The notes under the pieces are model-generated. The model did not search any database, was not told the DNA's origin, and was given only the letters and a program-made list of their open reading frames with translations. From NCBI GenBank assembly GCA_964512145.1, contig CAZEIM010000047.1:1-20678 (forward strand): a DNA stretch of 20,678 bases, in the 5' to 3' direction. Below are positions 14,701 to 20,678 of this stretch, piece by piece (position 1 is the stretch's first letter; each line of letters begins with the position of its first letter). The stretch is from CAYOHR01 sp964512145 (lineage in GTDB: Bacteria > Bacteroidota > Bacteroidia > Flavobacteriales_G > JALEGO01). A program made the position numbers and the translations under genes.

Positions 14701-15068
14701 GAAATGGAAATAATTTTGCATTAATAAACTCTGAGTTAAGATTTCCGGTATTTAAATATTTTATTGCAAAGCCTTTAAAGTCGGAGTTTTTACAAAACTT
14801 TCAGTTAATTGGATTTGGAGACATAGGAACCGCATGGACAGGTTTACATCCATACTCTGAAGATAACAGCTTTAACACCAAAACAATAGTAGATGGAAAT
14901 TTAACCATTACTATTAAAAACCAAACAGACCCTATAGCAGCTGGAGTTGGTTGGGGACTAAGAACTACTCTTTTTGGATATTTTATAAGAATAGATAGAG
15001 CTTGGGGTATAGAAAATGCTACCTTTAAACAACCAAGATTTTATTTTTCTTTAGGATTAGATTTTTAA
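11745..15068 (+). CDS. TolB-like PD40-repeat protein with C-terminal outer-membrane beta-barrel
   Basis: Very large envelope protein, 1107 residues from ATG 11745. A membrane-like N-terminal segment at about 24-43 ending GYSQ is a signal peptide; the TTG at 11796 (residue 18) would give a more standard one. Residues about 60-300 look like a peptidase-MA-type domain whose zinc motif is degenerate: REGVSRIM (166-173) stands where HExxH is expected, followed by VPEWYMDGLISYF (195-207). PD40/TolB-propeller repeats follow (NIRFSPDEQYLAYIE near 324, FSYAPDGKKIILSA near 424, then LTDDIYDDLTPVF). The last 370 or so residues resemble a BamA/surface-antigen barrel (GNNFALINSELRFPVFKYF) and end in a terminal Phe, as outer-membrane barrels do. 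Its stop overlaps the next ATG by one base. Often labelled TolB-like; real role unknown. Confidence 0.82.
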   Translation: MFLFLVFLYIKHLVISDLKKKSLHTLFILSTILFLVIPNIGYSQFYTGSSMRFGKNRVQHEDFTWFYRKYDRYNIYYYEGGAEASLFASDIVYEVLDELSNRFEYYYEDEDRVNIIIYNKLEDFRQNNIGLNEESDNNIGGTTRIYGRNIFIYFDGNHQHFETNIREGVSRIMAQQKIFGDTWLEILKNSTLLTVPEWYMDGLISYFSKPYNLIEPRISDAVSYKKFNAFNRMDESEKLIFGHAMWNYVAEIYGEKLIPNILYMSRVGRSIESGFLFVLGISFKELKKEMLQHYERKYSIEPDKPNMQENTVSLKTKKHRHYHNIRFSPDEQYLAYIETKLGRSKVYIYNRSTKKKKKIFVFGPRLERIQDFSYPLIEWHPKGEILSIVYPKKFETKIKYHSLVSKEKVEKTIFGIDKVTSFSYAPDGKKIILSAISEGKSDLFLYTISSNTSTRLTDDIYDDLTPVFLNSNEILFASNRTNDSLEKNLKQEKEFFQDNFDLYALTISGDNKYKLTRFTQTTQNEMQPLALTKNEFSYLSDYSGITSRFKAYRDSAVSHVDTTIHYRYFINSVVESNYHVPIHEFHTSKEHNYTSEILYFKGKYHMFIIDEKNRSKKLIHTKTNKILIDTNAVFNLGGKEKNLPNNPKIYFQEYPKIELSKPNIISTEKYLFSSETSANNTTQGIVNNSVSNSFTDTNTVKVREKVIPSSRFYYHSFTASDITSKVDFDFANQLYQHFNGGPYVQPGMGIVLKVDVKDLFEDYKLEGGIRMGLNGNSTEYFASLEDRSKRWDKLYSIQRQTLNFSSDFFNAKTTTYLLKVRYSFPFSEVSSIRITPSIRRDAGVILSTDAFTLPVPSIYETWGGIKLEYIFDDSRAKGLNLYHGTKFKLFAEHYRVVNDVNTDIYITGWDYRHALKIHRDLIWVNRFSAGFSFGTRKLVHYLGSVDNWIYISENPRFDTGTPIAQDAGYYFQTIVPPLRGFIQNARNGNNFALINSELRFPVFKYFIAKPLKSEFLQNFQLIGFGDIGTAWTGLHPYSEDNSFNTKTIVDGNLTITIKNQTDPIAAGVGWGLRTTLFGYFIRIDRAWGIENATFKQPRFYFSLGLDF

Positions 15069-16252
15069 TGAATATTCAGCAAATCATACAACAAAAAGCA
15101 TCGCAAATTTTACCCCGATTGCTTGAAATTAGGAATCATTTACATGAAAATCCTGAATTATCTTTTTATGAATATAAAACATCAGAATTTATACAGGCGG
15201 AATTAAAGAAAATGAAAATTCCGTTTATGTCATTTTCTGGAACCGGAATAATTGCAGAAATTGTTGGAGAAGCCAATTATTCAGAAAAAACAGTGGGATT
15301 AAGGGCCGAGTTAGATGCTTTGCCAATTCAAGAAACAAACAAGAACCCAAACGCTTCTAAAAATAGCGGAGTCATGCATGCATGTGGTCATGATGTGCAT
15401 ATGTCTTGTTTATTAGGAGCAGCACAAATACTCTCCGAAATAAAATCAGCATGGGCAGGTAAAATTATATTAATATTTCAACCGGGTGAAGAAAAACTAC
15501 CCGGTGGAGCTTCGGTGATGATTGCAGACGGATTGTTTGAAAAGCATCCATTGGATTGTATTATTGCGCAGCATGTTGCTCCCGAAATAGAAGTGGGGAG
15601 TGTAGGGTTTAGACCCGGTAAATACATGGCCTCTTCAGATGAATTATACATTAACATTATTGGGAAGGGAGGACACGGAGCATTACCACACAAAACGATT
15701 GACCCGGTAGTGGTATCTGCACATATAATTTTAGCACTACAACAAATTAACTCGCGATTTTCAGACCCACTTATTCCAAGTGTATTAACGATTGGTCGGG
15801 TTGAAGCACTTGGAGCTACCAATGTAATTCCCGAAAAAGTATTTTTACAAGGAACTTTTAGAACATTAGATGAAACATGGAGAGATCAAGCACATAAGCT
15901 CATATATGATATTTGTACTAATACCGCAAAAGCTTTTGGTGCGAATGTAGATATACAAATTAAACACGGATATCCGTGTTTATATAATCATGAAAAATTC
16001 ACTCAGCAATGCATCACATGGGCTGAGAAAATAAACCATAATATTATTGCGCTCGATTACAGAATGACCTCTGAAGATTTTGCCTATTATTCAAAACACG
16101 TTCCTGTTTGCTTTTATAGATTAGGGGTAAAAAGTAGCGATGGACAAATAAAACAATTACACACCTCTGAATTTAATATTGATGTTCATGCTCTAAAATA
16201 TGGAACTGAAATGATGAGTTGGCTTGCCTATAATGCTCTTAAAGATTTATAG
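15068..16252 (+). CDS. M20 family metallopeptidase / amidohydrolase
   Basis: Zinc-dependent cytoplasmic amidohydrolase of the M20D type (N-acyl-amino-acid amidohydrolase, hippurate hydrolase, IAA-amino-acid hydrolase group), 394 residues. It has RAELDALPIQE (79-89), MHACGHDVH (103-111, with ligands Cys106 and His108), the FQPGEEKLPGGA acid pair Glu141-Glu142, QHVAPEIEVGSVG with His169, the dimerisation segment GKGGHGALPHKTIDPV (199-214), and a late LHTSEF histidine. All metal-site positions appear intact, so it should be active. The precise substrate is not readable. Its ATG overlaps the previous stop (TAATG), pointing to translational coupling with the barrel protein. No signal peptide is seen. 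Confidence 0.9.
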   Translation: MNIQQIIQQKASQILPRLLEIRNHLHENPELSFYEYKTSEFIQAELKKMKIPFMSFSGTGIIAEIVGEANYSEKTVGLRAELDALPIQETNKNPNASKNSGVMHACGHDVHMSCLLGAAQILSEIKSAWAGKIILIFQPGEEKLPGGASVMIADGLFEKHPLDCIIAQHVAPEIEVGSVGFRPGKYMASSDELYINIIGKGGHGALPHKTIDPVVVSAHIILALQQINSRFSDPLIPSVLTIGRVEALGATNVIPEKVFLQGTFRTLDETWRDQAHKLIYDICTNTAKAFGANVDIQIKHGYPCLYNHEKFTQQCITWAEKINHNIIALDYRMTSEDFAYYSKHVPVCFYRLGVKSSDGQIKQLHTSEFNIDVHALKYGTEMMSWLAYNALKDL

Positions 16253-16339
16253 TTTGTATATGGAATACTTTATGTAGCTATTCATGTTATTTTTTTACGT
16301 ATAGCCTTAATACAAAAAAATTATTTCAGCATATACAAA
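16253..16339. repeat. Inverted repeat downstream of the amidohydrolase
   Basis: TTTGTATATG (16253-16262), directly after the amidohydrolase stop, is matched by CATATACAAA (16330-16339). Between them GCTAT (16277-16281) and ATAGC (16301-16305) could form an inner stem. It may be a terminator or a fold ahead of prs. The 67-base separation and A+T bias leave chance open. Confidence 0.3.
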
Positions 16340-16390
16340 AGTTTCTAACATTATCTTGTGAATTTTTTAGGGAGGTATTAGTTTTTTTAA

Positions 16391-16398
16391 TAAATTTG
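16391..16398 (+). promoter_or_regulatory. -7 element (TAAATTTG) of the prs gene
   Basis: TAAATTTGC fits the Bacteroidota -7 consensus and ends only ten bases before the ATG at 16409, implying a leader of a few bases. No clean -33 TTTG at the usual spacing. Confidence 0.5.
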
Positions 16399-16408
16399 CA
16401 CTCATTTT

Positions 16409-17344
16409 ATGAGTAGAGACGTAAAAATATTTAGCGGAACAGCATCCAAAACCTTAGCTGAAAAAATTGCAAATTCCTATGGAACAGGGTTGGGAAATGT
16501 TTCTATTCTAAGATTTAGCGATGGTGAGTTTCAGCCAAGTTACGAAGAAACCGTACGTGGTGCTGATGTATTTATTATACAGTCTACCTTCCCTCCTGCT
16601 GATAACTTATTTGAATTGCTATTATTGGTAGATGCCGCAAAAAGAGCATCTGCTAAAAGTATTACTGCCGTAATTCCATATTTTGGATTTGCCCGTCAAG
16701 ACCGAAAAGATAAACCAAGGGTTGCTATTGGAGCTAAGCTGTGTGCAAATTTACTTTCTGCTGCAGGAGTTACCCGAGTAATGACAATGGATTTACATGC
16801 CGATCAAATTCAAGGTTTTTTTGAAGTTCCTGTTGATCATCTATTTGCATCTTCTATTTTCGTGCCTTACATTAAAAGTTTAAATTTACCTGCATTAACC
16901 ATTGCTGCTCCAGATACCGGAGGAAGTAAAAGAGCAAATGTATACGCAAAATATTTAAACGCTGAAATGGCTTTATGTTATAAACAAAGGAAATTAGCGA
17001 ATGAAGTATCTGATATGACTGTCATTGGAGATGTAAAAGGAAGAGATGTGGTGTTAATTGATGATATTATTGATACAGGCGGAACATTGGTTAAAGCGGC
17101 TGAAATGATGTTGGAAAATGGAGCCACTTCTGTTAGAGCAGTAATTACTCACCCCATTTTATCAGGTAATGCCATCGAAAAGATAGAAAAGTCAGCCTTA
17201 ACTGAACTAGTAGTCACCGATACCATCCCGCTTAAAAAAGAATCATCTAAAATTAAAGTGATTTCCGTTGCCGATTTATTTTCGAATGTAATGGAAAGAT
17301 TAATTAATTGTGAGTCTATCAGTTCACATTTTATTGCTGTATAA
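16409..17344 (+). CDS. prs: Ribose-phosphate pyrophosphokinase (PRPP synthetase)
   Basis: Makes 5-phosphoribosyl-1-pyrophosphate from ribose 5-phosphate and ATP, feeding purine, pyrimidine, NAD, His and Trp synthesis. 311 residues, the normal class I length. Key elements: RFSDGEFQPSYEETVRG (35-51), the catalytic flexible loop with ARQDRKDKPR (95-104), the metal/ATP-site MDLHADQIQGFF with His130 (127-138), and the PRPP loop VVLIDDIIDTGGTL (214-227). All catalytic positions I can recognise are present. Followed by L25 and peptidyl-tRNA hydrolase genes at 14- and 5-base gaps, an order conserved in many bacteria (prs-rplY/ctc-pth), so co-transcription is expected. Confidence 0.96.
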   Translation: MSRDVKIFSGTASKTLAEKIANSYGTGLGNVSILRFSDGEFQPSYEETVRGADVFIIQSTFPPADNLFELLLLVDAAKRASAKSITAVIPYFGFARQDRKDKPRVAIGAKLCANLLSAAGVTRVMTMDLHADQIQGFFEVPVDHLFASSIFVPYIKSLNLPALTIAAPDTGGSKRANVYAKYLNAEMALCYKQRKLANEVSDMTVIGDVKGRDVVLIDDIIDTGGTLVKAAEMMLENGATSVRAVITHPILSGNAIEKIEKSALTELVVTDTIPLKKESSKIKVISVADLFSNVMERLINCESISSHFIAV

Positions 17345-17358
17345 TAAATTTTAAAAAC

Positions 17359-17943
17359 ATGAAAACGTTAGAGTTAAAAGCAAACCTTAGAAAAGTAACC
17401 GGAAAAACAAACGCAAAAGAATTGCGAAAAGAAAATAAAGTTCCTGCAGAATTGTACGGAGAATCAGGAAATATGCACATATATTTAGATTCATTAGAAT
17501 TAAAAAAGGCCATCTATACTCCTCACGTATACAAAATTTCTTTAGATATTGAAGGAAAAAAAGTGGACTCAGTTATTCGAGAAGTTCAGTTTCATCCGGT
17601 AACGGACAAATTAGTGCACATCGATTTTGAAGAAATAAACAATACTAAAGATGTTACAGTTGGTATTCCATTAAAATTTGTAGGTACTTCTGCAGCTGTT
17701 TTAAGTGGTGCCAAATTAAAAACAAATGCTCGAAAATTAACCGTTAAAGGTAAATTACAATTCATTCCTGAAATATTAGAAGTAGATATTACTCAAATGG
17801 GTATTGGAGATAAAATACGAGTAAAAGATCTTAAGTATGAAGGATTATCTATTTTAGATGCTCCAAATAACGTATTGGTTGCAGTATTAACCAGCAGAGG
17901 CGTTGTAGCTGATGCTTCTACAGAAGCTGAAAAAGCGAAATAA
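17359..17943 (+). CDS. rplY: 50S ribosomal protein L25 / general stress protein Ctc
   Basis: 5S-rRNA-binding ribosomal protein of the long (Ctc/TL5) form, 194 residues. The N-terminal L25 domain spans about 1-90: it starts LELKANLRKVTGKTNAKELR, followed by VPAELYGESGN and VIREVQFHPVTDKLVHIDFE. The C-terminal TL5/CTC beta domain spans about 95-185 (VGIPLKFVGTSAAVLSGAKL, then ILEVDITQMGIGDKIRVKDL). A charged Ala/Glu/Lys tail ends the protein. Lies between prs and pth with short gaps, the usual setting of this gene. Confidence 0.95.
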   Translation: MKTLELKANLRKVTGKTNAKELRKENKVPAELYGESGNMHIYLDSLELKKAIYTPHVYKISLDIEGKKVDSVIREVQFHPVTDKLVHIDFEEINNTKDVTVGIPLKFVGTSAAVLSGAKLKTNARKLTVKGKLQFIPEILEVDITQMGIGDKIRVKDLKYEGLSILDAPNNVLVAVLTSRGVVADASTEAEKAK

Positions 17944-17948
17944 TATAC

Positions 17949-18512
17949 ATGAAGTATTTAATTGCCGGATTAGGAAATCCGGGAAATGAATATAAAAATA
18001 CTCGACATAATATAGGTTTTAAAGCACTGGATTTTTTAGCTCAAGAATCCGGTGCTTTTTTTTCTCCCGACCGTTTAGCTGAAGTAACCGAAGTAAAGCA
18101 CAAGGGACGAACCTTAATCTTAATGAAGCCCACTACCTTTATGAATTTAAGTGGTAAGGCCGTAAAATATTGGTTAGATAAAGAAAATATTCCCATTTCA
18201 AATTTGCTAGTGATTACAGATGACCTGGCTTTACCCTTCGGAATTCTCCGTTTAAGAGGTAAAGGAAGCGATGGAGGGCATAATGGATTAAAAGATATTC
18301 AAGGACAATTAAATACGGTCGATTACGCTCGATTACGTTTTGGCATTGGAAATAATTTTAATAAGGGCAAACAAGTTGATTATGTTTTAGGAGAGTGGTC
18401 TCCCGAAGAATATAATGTTTTGCCTGAAAAACTGATAGATGCTAAGAATATCGTATTTAGCTTTTGTTTCGCTGGTTTACAGCAAACTATGTCAAGTTTT
18501 AATGGAAAATAA
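17949..18512 (+). CDS. pth: Aminoacyl-tRNA (peptidyl-tRNA) hydrolase
   Basis: Recycles peptidyl-tRNA dropped from ribosomes by cutting the ester bond to tRNA; essential in most bacteria. 187 residues, normal length. The signature IAGLGNPGNEYKNTRHNIGF holds Asn10 and catalytic His20; KPTTFMNLSGKAV holds Asn66; LLVITDDLALPFG holds the acidic Asp91; and GSDGGHNGLKDI holds Asn112, all matching the Escherichia coli enzyme with a two-residue offset. Starts five bases after the L25 stop. Confidence 0.96.
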   Translation: MKYLIAGLGNPGNEYKNTRHNIGFKALDFLAQESGAFFSPDRLAEVTEVKHKGRTLILMKPTTFMNLSGKAVKYWLDKENIPISNLLVITDDLALPFGILRLRGKGSDGGHNGLKDIQGQLNTVDYARLRFGIGNNFNKGKQVDYVLGEWSPEEYNVLPEKLIDAKNIVFSFCFAGLQQTMSSFNGK

Positions 18513-18542
18513 ACATTTATTTGTTTCATTAGTTATATCATC

Positions 18543-19130
18543 ATGAAATCATTAGAAGTAAAATTACCTCAAATACATTATTCGGTACATCCTCTTATTC
18601 AAAAGCGTTGGAGTGCCCGATCATTTTCAGAAAAAGTTATATCAGAACACGATTTATACTCATTATTTGAGGCCGCATCTTGGGCTTCAAGTAGTATGAA
18701 CGAACAACCTTGGTTATTTTGGTACGCACAAAAAAATAATCCTTCGGCTTTTAAAAAATTTTCCGATTGTTTGCTGCCTGGAAATAAAACTTGGGCAGAA
18801 AAAGCAGATGTACTCGTTTTAAATCTAGCTTCAAAAAATTTCGAAAAAAATGGAGCTTTAAACAGACACTATTTACATGATTGCGGGGCTGCTAATACAA
18901 CCTTACTACTTCAAGCTGCCAGTTTAGATATTTATGGACATATGATGGGTGGTTTTGACATGAATAAAACTATAGAAACCTTTAATATCCCTGATTATTT
19001 AGAACCAAATTGTTTTATTGCTTTAGGATATTTAGACGAGCCCACAAAATTAGACGAGCCATTTTTAACCAGGGAAATCACCCCAAGAACTAGAAAGCCT
19101 TTAACGAGCTTTATTAAAAAAATTGATTAG
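18543..19130 (+). CDS. Nitroreductase family protein
   Basis: FMN-dependent oxidoreductase of the nitroreductase superfamily, 195 residues, probably cytoplasmic and dimeric. FMN-site features are RWSARSFSEKVI (23-34) and the ASWASSSMNEQPWLFWYA stretch (45-62); the middle helix LHDCGAANTTLLLQAASLDIYG and the MMGGFDM segment are typical of this group. Its 30-base gap after pth suggests it may be read with the prs-rplY-pth unit. The natural substrate (quinone, nitro compound, other) cannot be told. It converges on the glycosyltransferase gene with 24 bases between and no clear terminator hairpin. Confidence 0.88.
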   Translation: MKSLEVKLPQIHYSVHPLIQKRWSARSFSEKVISEHDLYSLFEAASWASSSMNEQPWLFWYAQKNNPSAFKKFSDCLLPGNKTWAEKADVLVLNLASKNFEKNGALNRHYLHDCGAANTTLLLQAASLDIYGHMMGGFDMNKTIETFNIPDYLEPNCFIALGYLDEPTKLDEPFLTREITPRTRKPLTSFIKKID

Positions 19131-19154
19131 TTTAAGAGGTTAATCATAATCTTG

Positions 19155-19922
19155 TTATTTTCTATTTTTAAATATGAAAATAACCGATAAATATATAAAA
19201 TGTATATTTCCCAATAAATACCTTCTCCATAATCTTTTGGGCTCTTGTATAAATCTAAAAAACCATTCTAAACCTGATTTCTGCATCCACAGCGGAGCTC
19301 TTTTTTGAATGCCCGAGTATAAATCGAACGTTGCTCCTACTCCTAAAGAAACCGGAACTTTATAAATATCTTTATAATTGTATATCCATTTCTCTTGTTT
19401 AGGTGCTCCTACACCTACAAATAAAATATCTGCATTGCTTTTATGTATTATTTCGCATAAGGCTACGCTTTTTTTTTCATCCTTATCAAACCCAAAATCG
19501 GGAGAAATACTTCCGGCAATTTTTAAACCGGGAAATTCTTTCAGTAAACACTCCGAAACATAGTCAATATCTTGCTGTGTGTTTCCTCCTAACAAAAATA
19601 TGCGGTATCCTTTTTCAGCTGATAACTTACAAACAATAGGAAATAAATCCGAACCACTTATTTTTTCTTGTATAGGCTTTTGAATGCATTTAGATATCCA
19701 TAATAGTGGCATCCCATCTGCTAAAATTAAATCGGCCTTAGAATACACTTTTTTAAAGTCATTATCGGAAGTCAATTTTATGATATGATCTGCATTAGGA
19801 GTAACTATATAAGCAGTATTTTTATGTTGAATATATGATTCAATCTTTTGCAATACTTCATGTGTTGATATATTATCTATATCAATATCAAATAATCGTA
19901 CTCGTAAGGGTGTGCCACTCAT
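19155..19922 (-). CDS. WecB/TagA/CpsF family glycosyltransferase
   Basis: Glycosyltransferase of family GT26, which in other bacteria adds N-acetylmannosaminuronic acid or N-acetylmannosamine to lipid-linked sugars for surface polysaccharides. 255 residues. Diagnostic segments: TPNADHIIKL (41-50), LILADGMPLLW (65-75) with the likely base Asp69, IFLLGGNTQQDI, DILFVGVGAPKQEKWI (165-180), VGATFDLYSGIQKRAP, and the C-terminal GLEWFFRFIQEPKRLWRRYL (217-236), a basic membrane-associating tail. Single gene here without other polysaccharide genes in view, so its pathway is open. It has its own promoter upstream. Confidence 0.93.
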   Translation of the reverse strand: MSGTPLRVRLFDIDIDNISTHEVLQKIESYIQHKNTAYIVTPNADHIIKLTSDNDFKKVYSKADLILADGMPLLWISKCIQKPIQEKISGSDLFPIVCKLSAEKGYRIFLLGGNTQQDIDYVSECLLKEFPGLKIAGSISPDFGFDKDEKKSVALCEIIHKSNADILFVGVGAPKQEKWIYNYKDIYKVPVSLGVGATFDLYSGIQKRAPLWMQKSGLEWFFRFIQEPKRLWRRYLLGNIHFIYLSVIFIFKNRK

Positions 19923-19950
19923 TTTTAGTAAACCTTGCTTATTACTTTAA

Positions 19951-19982
19951 CGAAGATACAATAAGCATTTACATCCAACAAA
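19951..19982 (-). promoter_or_regulatory. Promoter of the GT26 glycosyltransferase gene
   Basis: On the minus strand TTTG (19982-19979) is followed after 20 bases by TATCTTCG (19958-19951), one mismatch from TAnnTTTG. The start codon lies 28 bases downstream. Spacing and both boxes agree with Bacteroidota promoters. Confidence 0.55.
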
Positions 19983-20089
19983 AGGTATTTTTAACGATCC
20001 ATTAAAACCCTTCTAATGTACCGTTTTATCCTTATGTTGAAATTGTTTAGTAAGTTTCAAGAAAAATTACGGCATCAGTACTGTGAGGA

Positions 20090-20117
20090 TCCTACATTCA
20101 TTTAAATGAATGTAGGA
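20090..20117. terminator. 28-bp perfect palindrome, possible terminator
   Basis: Bases 20090-20117 are self-complementary end to end (arms start TCCTACATTCATTT). The element lies 37 bases beyond the stop of the lipocalin-like gene on the minus strand. It can fold as a strong hairpin, but no U tract follows on either strand; a dimeric-repressor operator is the alternative. The rest of the 232-base spacer (19923-20154) shows only the glycosyltransferase promoter. Confidence 0.5.
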
Positions 20118-20154
20118 AGTGAAAAAATAAAGTCATTAAATATACTTATTAAAT

Positions 20155-20556
20155 TTAGTTGTACTTAATAAACTCTGTCTTTTCCGAGTCTTCTTCGTTA
20201 AATAGCTTAAGGGTATTATCGTTTGCTTCAAGGATTAAAAAACCGTAGTTAAATGCAGTACTTTCTAATTTTAAATATCGTTCCTTTTTTCTTTTTTCAA
20301 TTTCCCAGGTTCCCTTCATTTGATCAATAATTACTCCGTTATTATCAATAAATGCCATATAAAACTCTTTATTGTCGTAAAAATCCCAATACAAATCTTG
20401 TTGCATGATTTGCCGCTGATTATTTATGCTTAACTGTTCCATTTTCCATTTCCCAACAACGGCCTCTTCAATTGAATTAATTGAATTTTGTTTATTACAT
20501 GAGTTAAGTCCTCCTAATAGAACAAAAGTGATTGTATATAAAAATAAATTTTTCAT
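20155..20556 (-). CDS. Lipocalin-like lipoprotein
   Basis: 133-residue lipoprotein from an ATG at 20556. The signal peptide ends in LGGLNSC with Cys20 as the lipid anchor. The body resembles the Bacteroidota lipocalin-like family: VVGKWKMEQLSIN near 33-45, then DLYWDFYDNKEFYMAF, GTWEIEKRKKERYLKLE and a final strand pair ending in EKTEFIKY. Such proteins are small beta-barrels of unknown ligand. It is a single gene in view; the 122 bases upstream to the window end are A+T-rich and show no clear promoter or gene. Confidence 0.78.
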   Translation of the reverse strand: MKNLFLYTITFVLLGGLNSCNKQNSINSIEEAVVGKWKMEQLSINNQRQIMQQDLYWDFYDNKEFYMAFIDNNGVIIDQMKGTWEIEKRKKERYLKLESTAFNYGFLILEANDNTLKLFNEEDSEKTEFIKYN

Positions 20557-20678
20557 AATATAATTTTACCAATAATAAATATACAAATAATATTTCTAAT
20601 ATTATATTAATTAACATATAAAAAGGAATATTGTTTTGATATTTATTAAATATTAGAAAACGTGTTTGTTCTTAATGA

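Noticed and set aside
15478..15822. 114-codon minus-strand frame inside the M20 gene
   Set aside because: It lies opposite conserved M20 motifs and has low-complexity Ser/Pro/Cys composition, as expected of a shadow frame.
19378..19639. Two plus-strand frames opposite the glycosyltransferase
   Set aside because: They mirror the conserved GT26 region and have no recognisable features or upstream signal.
1..20678. Mobile element, phage, CRISPR or defence system
   Set aside because: No transposase, integrase, terminal repeats, spaced direct repeats or defence-type gene clusters were seen on either strand.

Overview
The window looks like a piece of an A+T-rich Bacteroidota chromosome, most likely Flavobacteriales. 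Evidence: Bacteroidota-type promoters with a TAnnTTTG -7 element, almost no Shine-Dalgarno sequences, a secreted peptidase with a type IX secretion (T9SS) C-terminal sorting domain, SAC/NSC-type lipoproteins, CTDP-type Cys repeats, and the cluster prs - L25 - pth. It is draft sequence: two runs of N (597-606 and 4136-4166) each lie in a gene. I saw no tRNA, rRNA, CRISPR array, transposase, integrase or phage gene; nearly everything reads as ordinary chromosomal content.

Layout. 1-672 (+): SiaB-type kinase/anti-sigma-like protein, probably the remnant at the window edge of a SiaABC-like phosphorylation switch; its 3' end is disturbed by a gap and a 20-bp foldback that looks artefactual. 656-1573 (-): alpha/beta hydrolase, converging on SiaB. 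1620-2429 (+): exported DUF3108 protein. 2438-4673 (-): a small 60-aa protein, an MbnH/MauG-like di-heme lipoprotein and an MbnP-like lipoprotein broken by the second gap. 4832-7483 (+): secreted C10 (streptopain-like) cysteine peptidase. 7587-9927 (+): ExbB, a four-helix membrane protein, and two ExbD proteins, i.e. an energising proton-channel operon. 10022-16252 (+): aspartate kinase, an NTF2-like exported protein, a very large PD40/TolB-like outer-membrane barrel protein and an M20 amidohydrolase, tightly spaced. 16409-19130 (+): PRPP synthetase, ribosomal protein L25/Ctc, peptidyl-tRNA hydrolase, nitroreductase. 19155-20556 (-): a WecB/TagA/CpsF glycosyltransferase and a lipocalin-like lipoprotein.

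How they fit. The envelope theme is strong: T9SS-exported protease, surface or periplasmic lipoproteins of a probable copper-binding/di-heme oxidation pair, the ExbB/ExbD motor that powers TonB-type transport, and a barrel protein with PD40 repeats. The housekeeping part (lysC, prs, rplY, pth) is conventional. The least ordinary items are the MbnP/MbnH-like pair with its Cys-repeat extension, the PD40-barrel protein with a degenerate metalloprotease-like head, the unnamed membrane protein inside the Exb operon, and two genes whose promoters sit so close to the ATG that transcripts would be leaderless or nearly so. I found no convincing wholly new multi-gene system; product assignments are from reading motifs, not from database searches.
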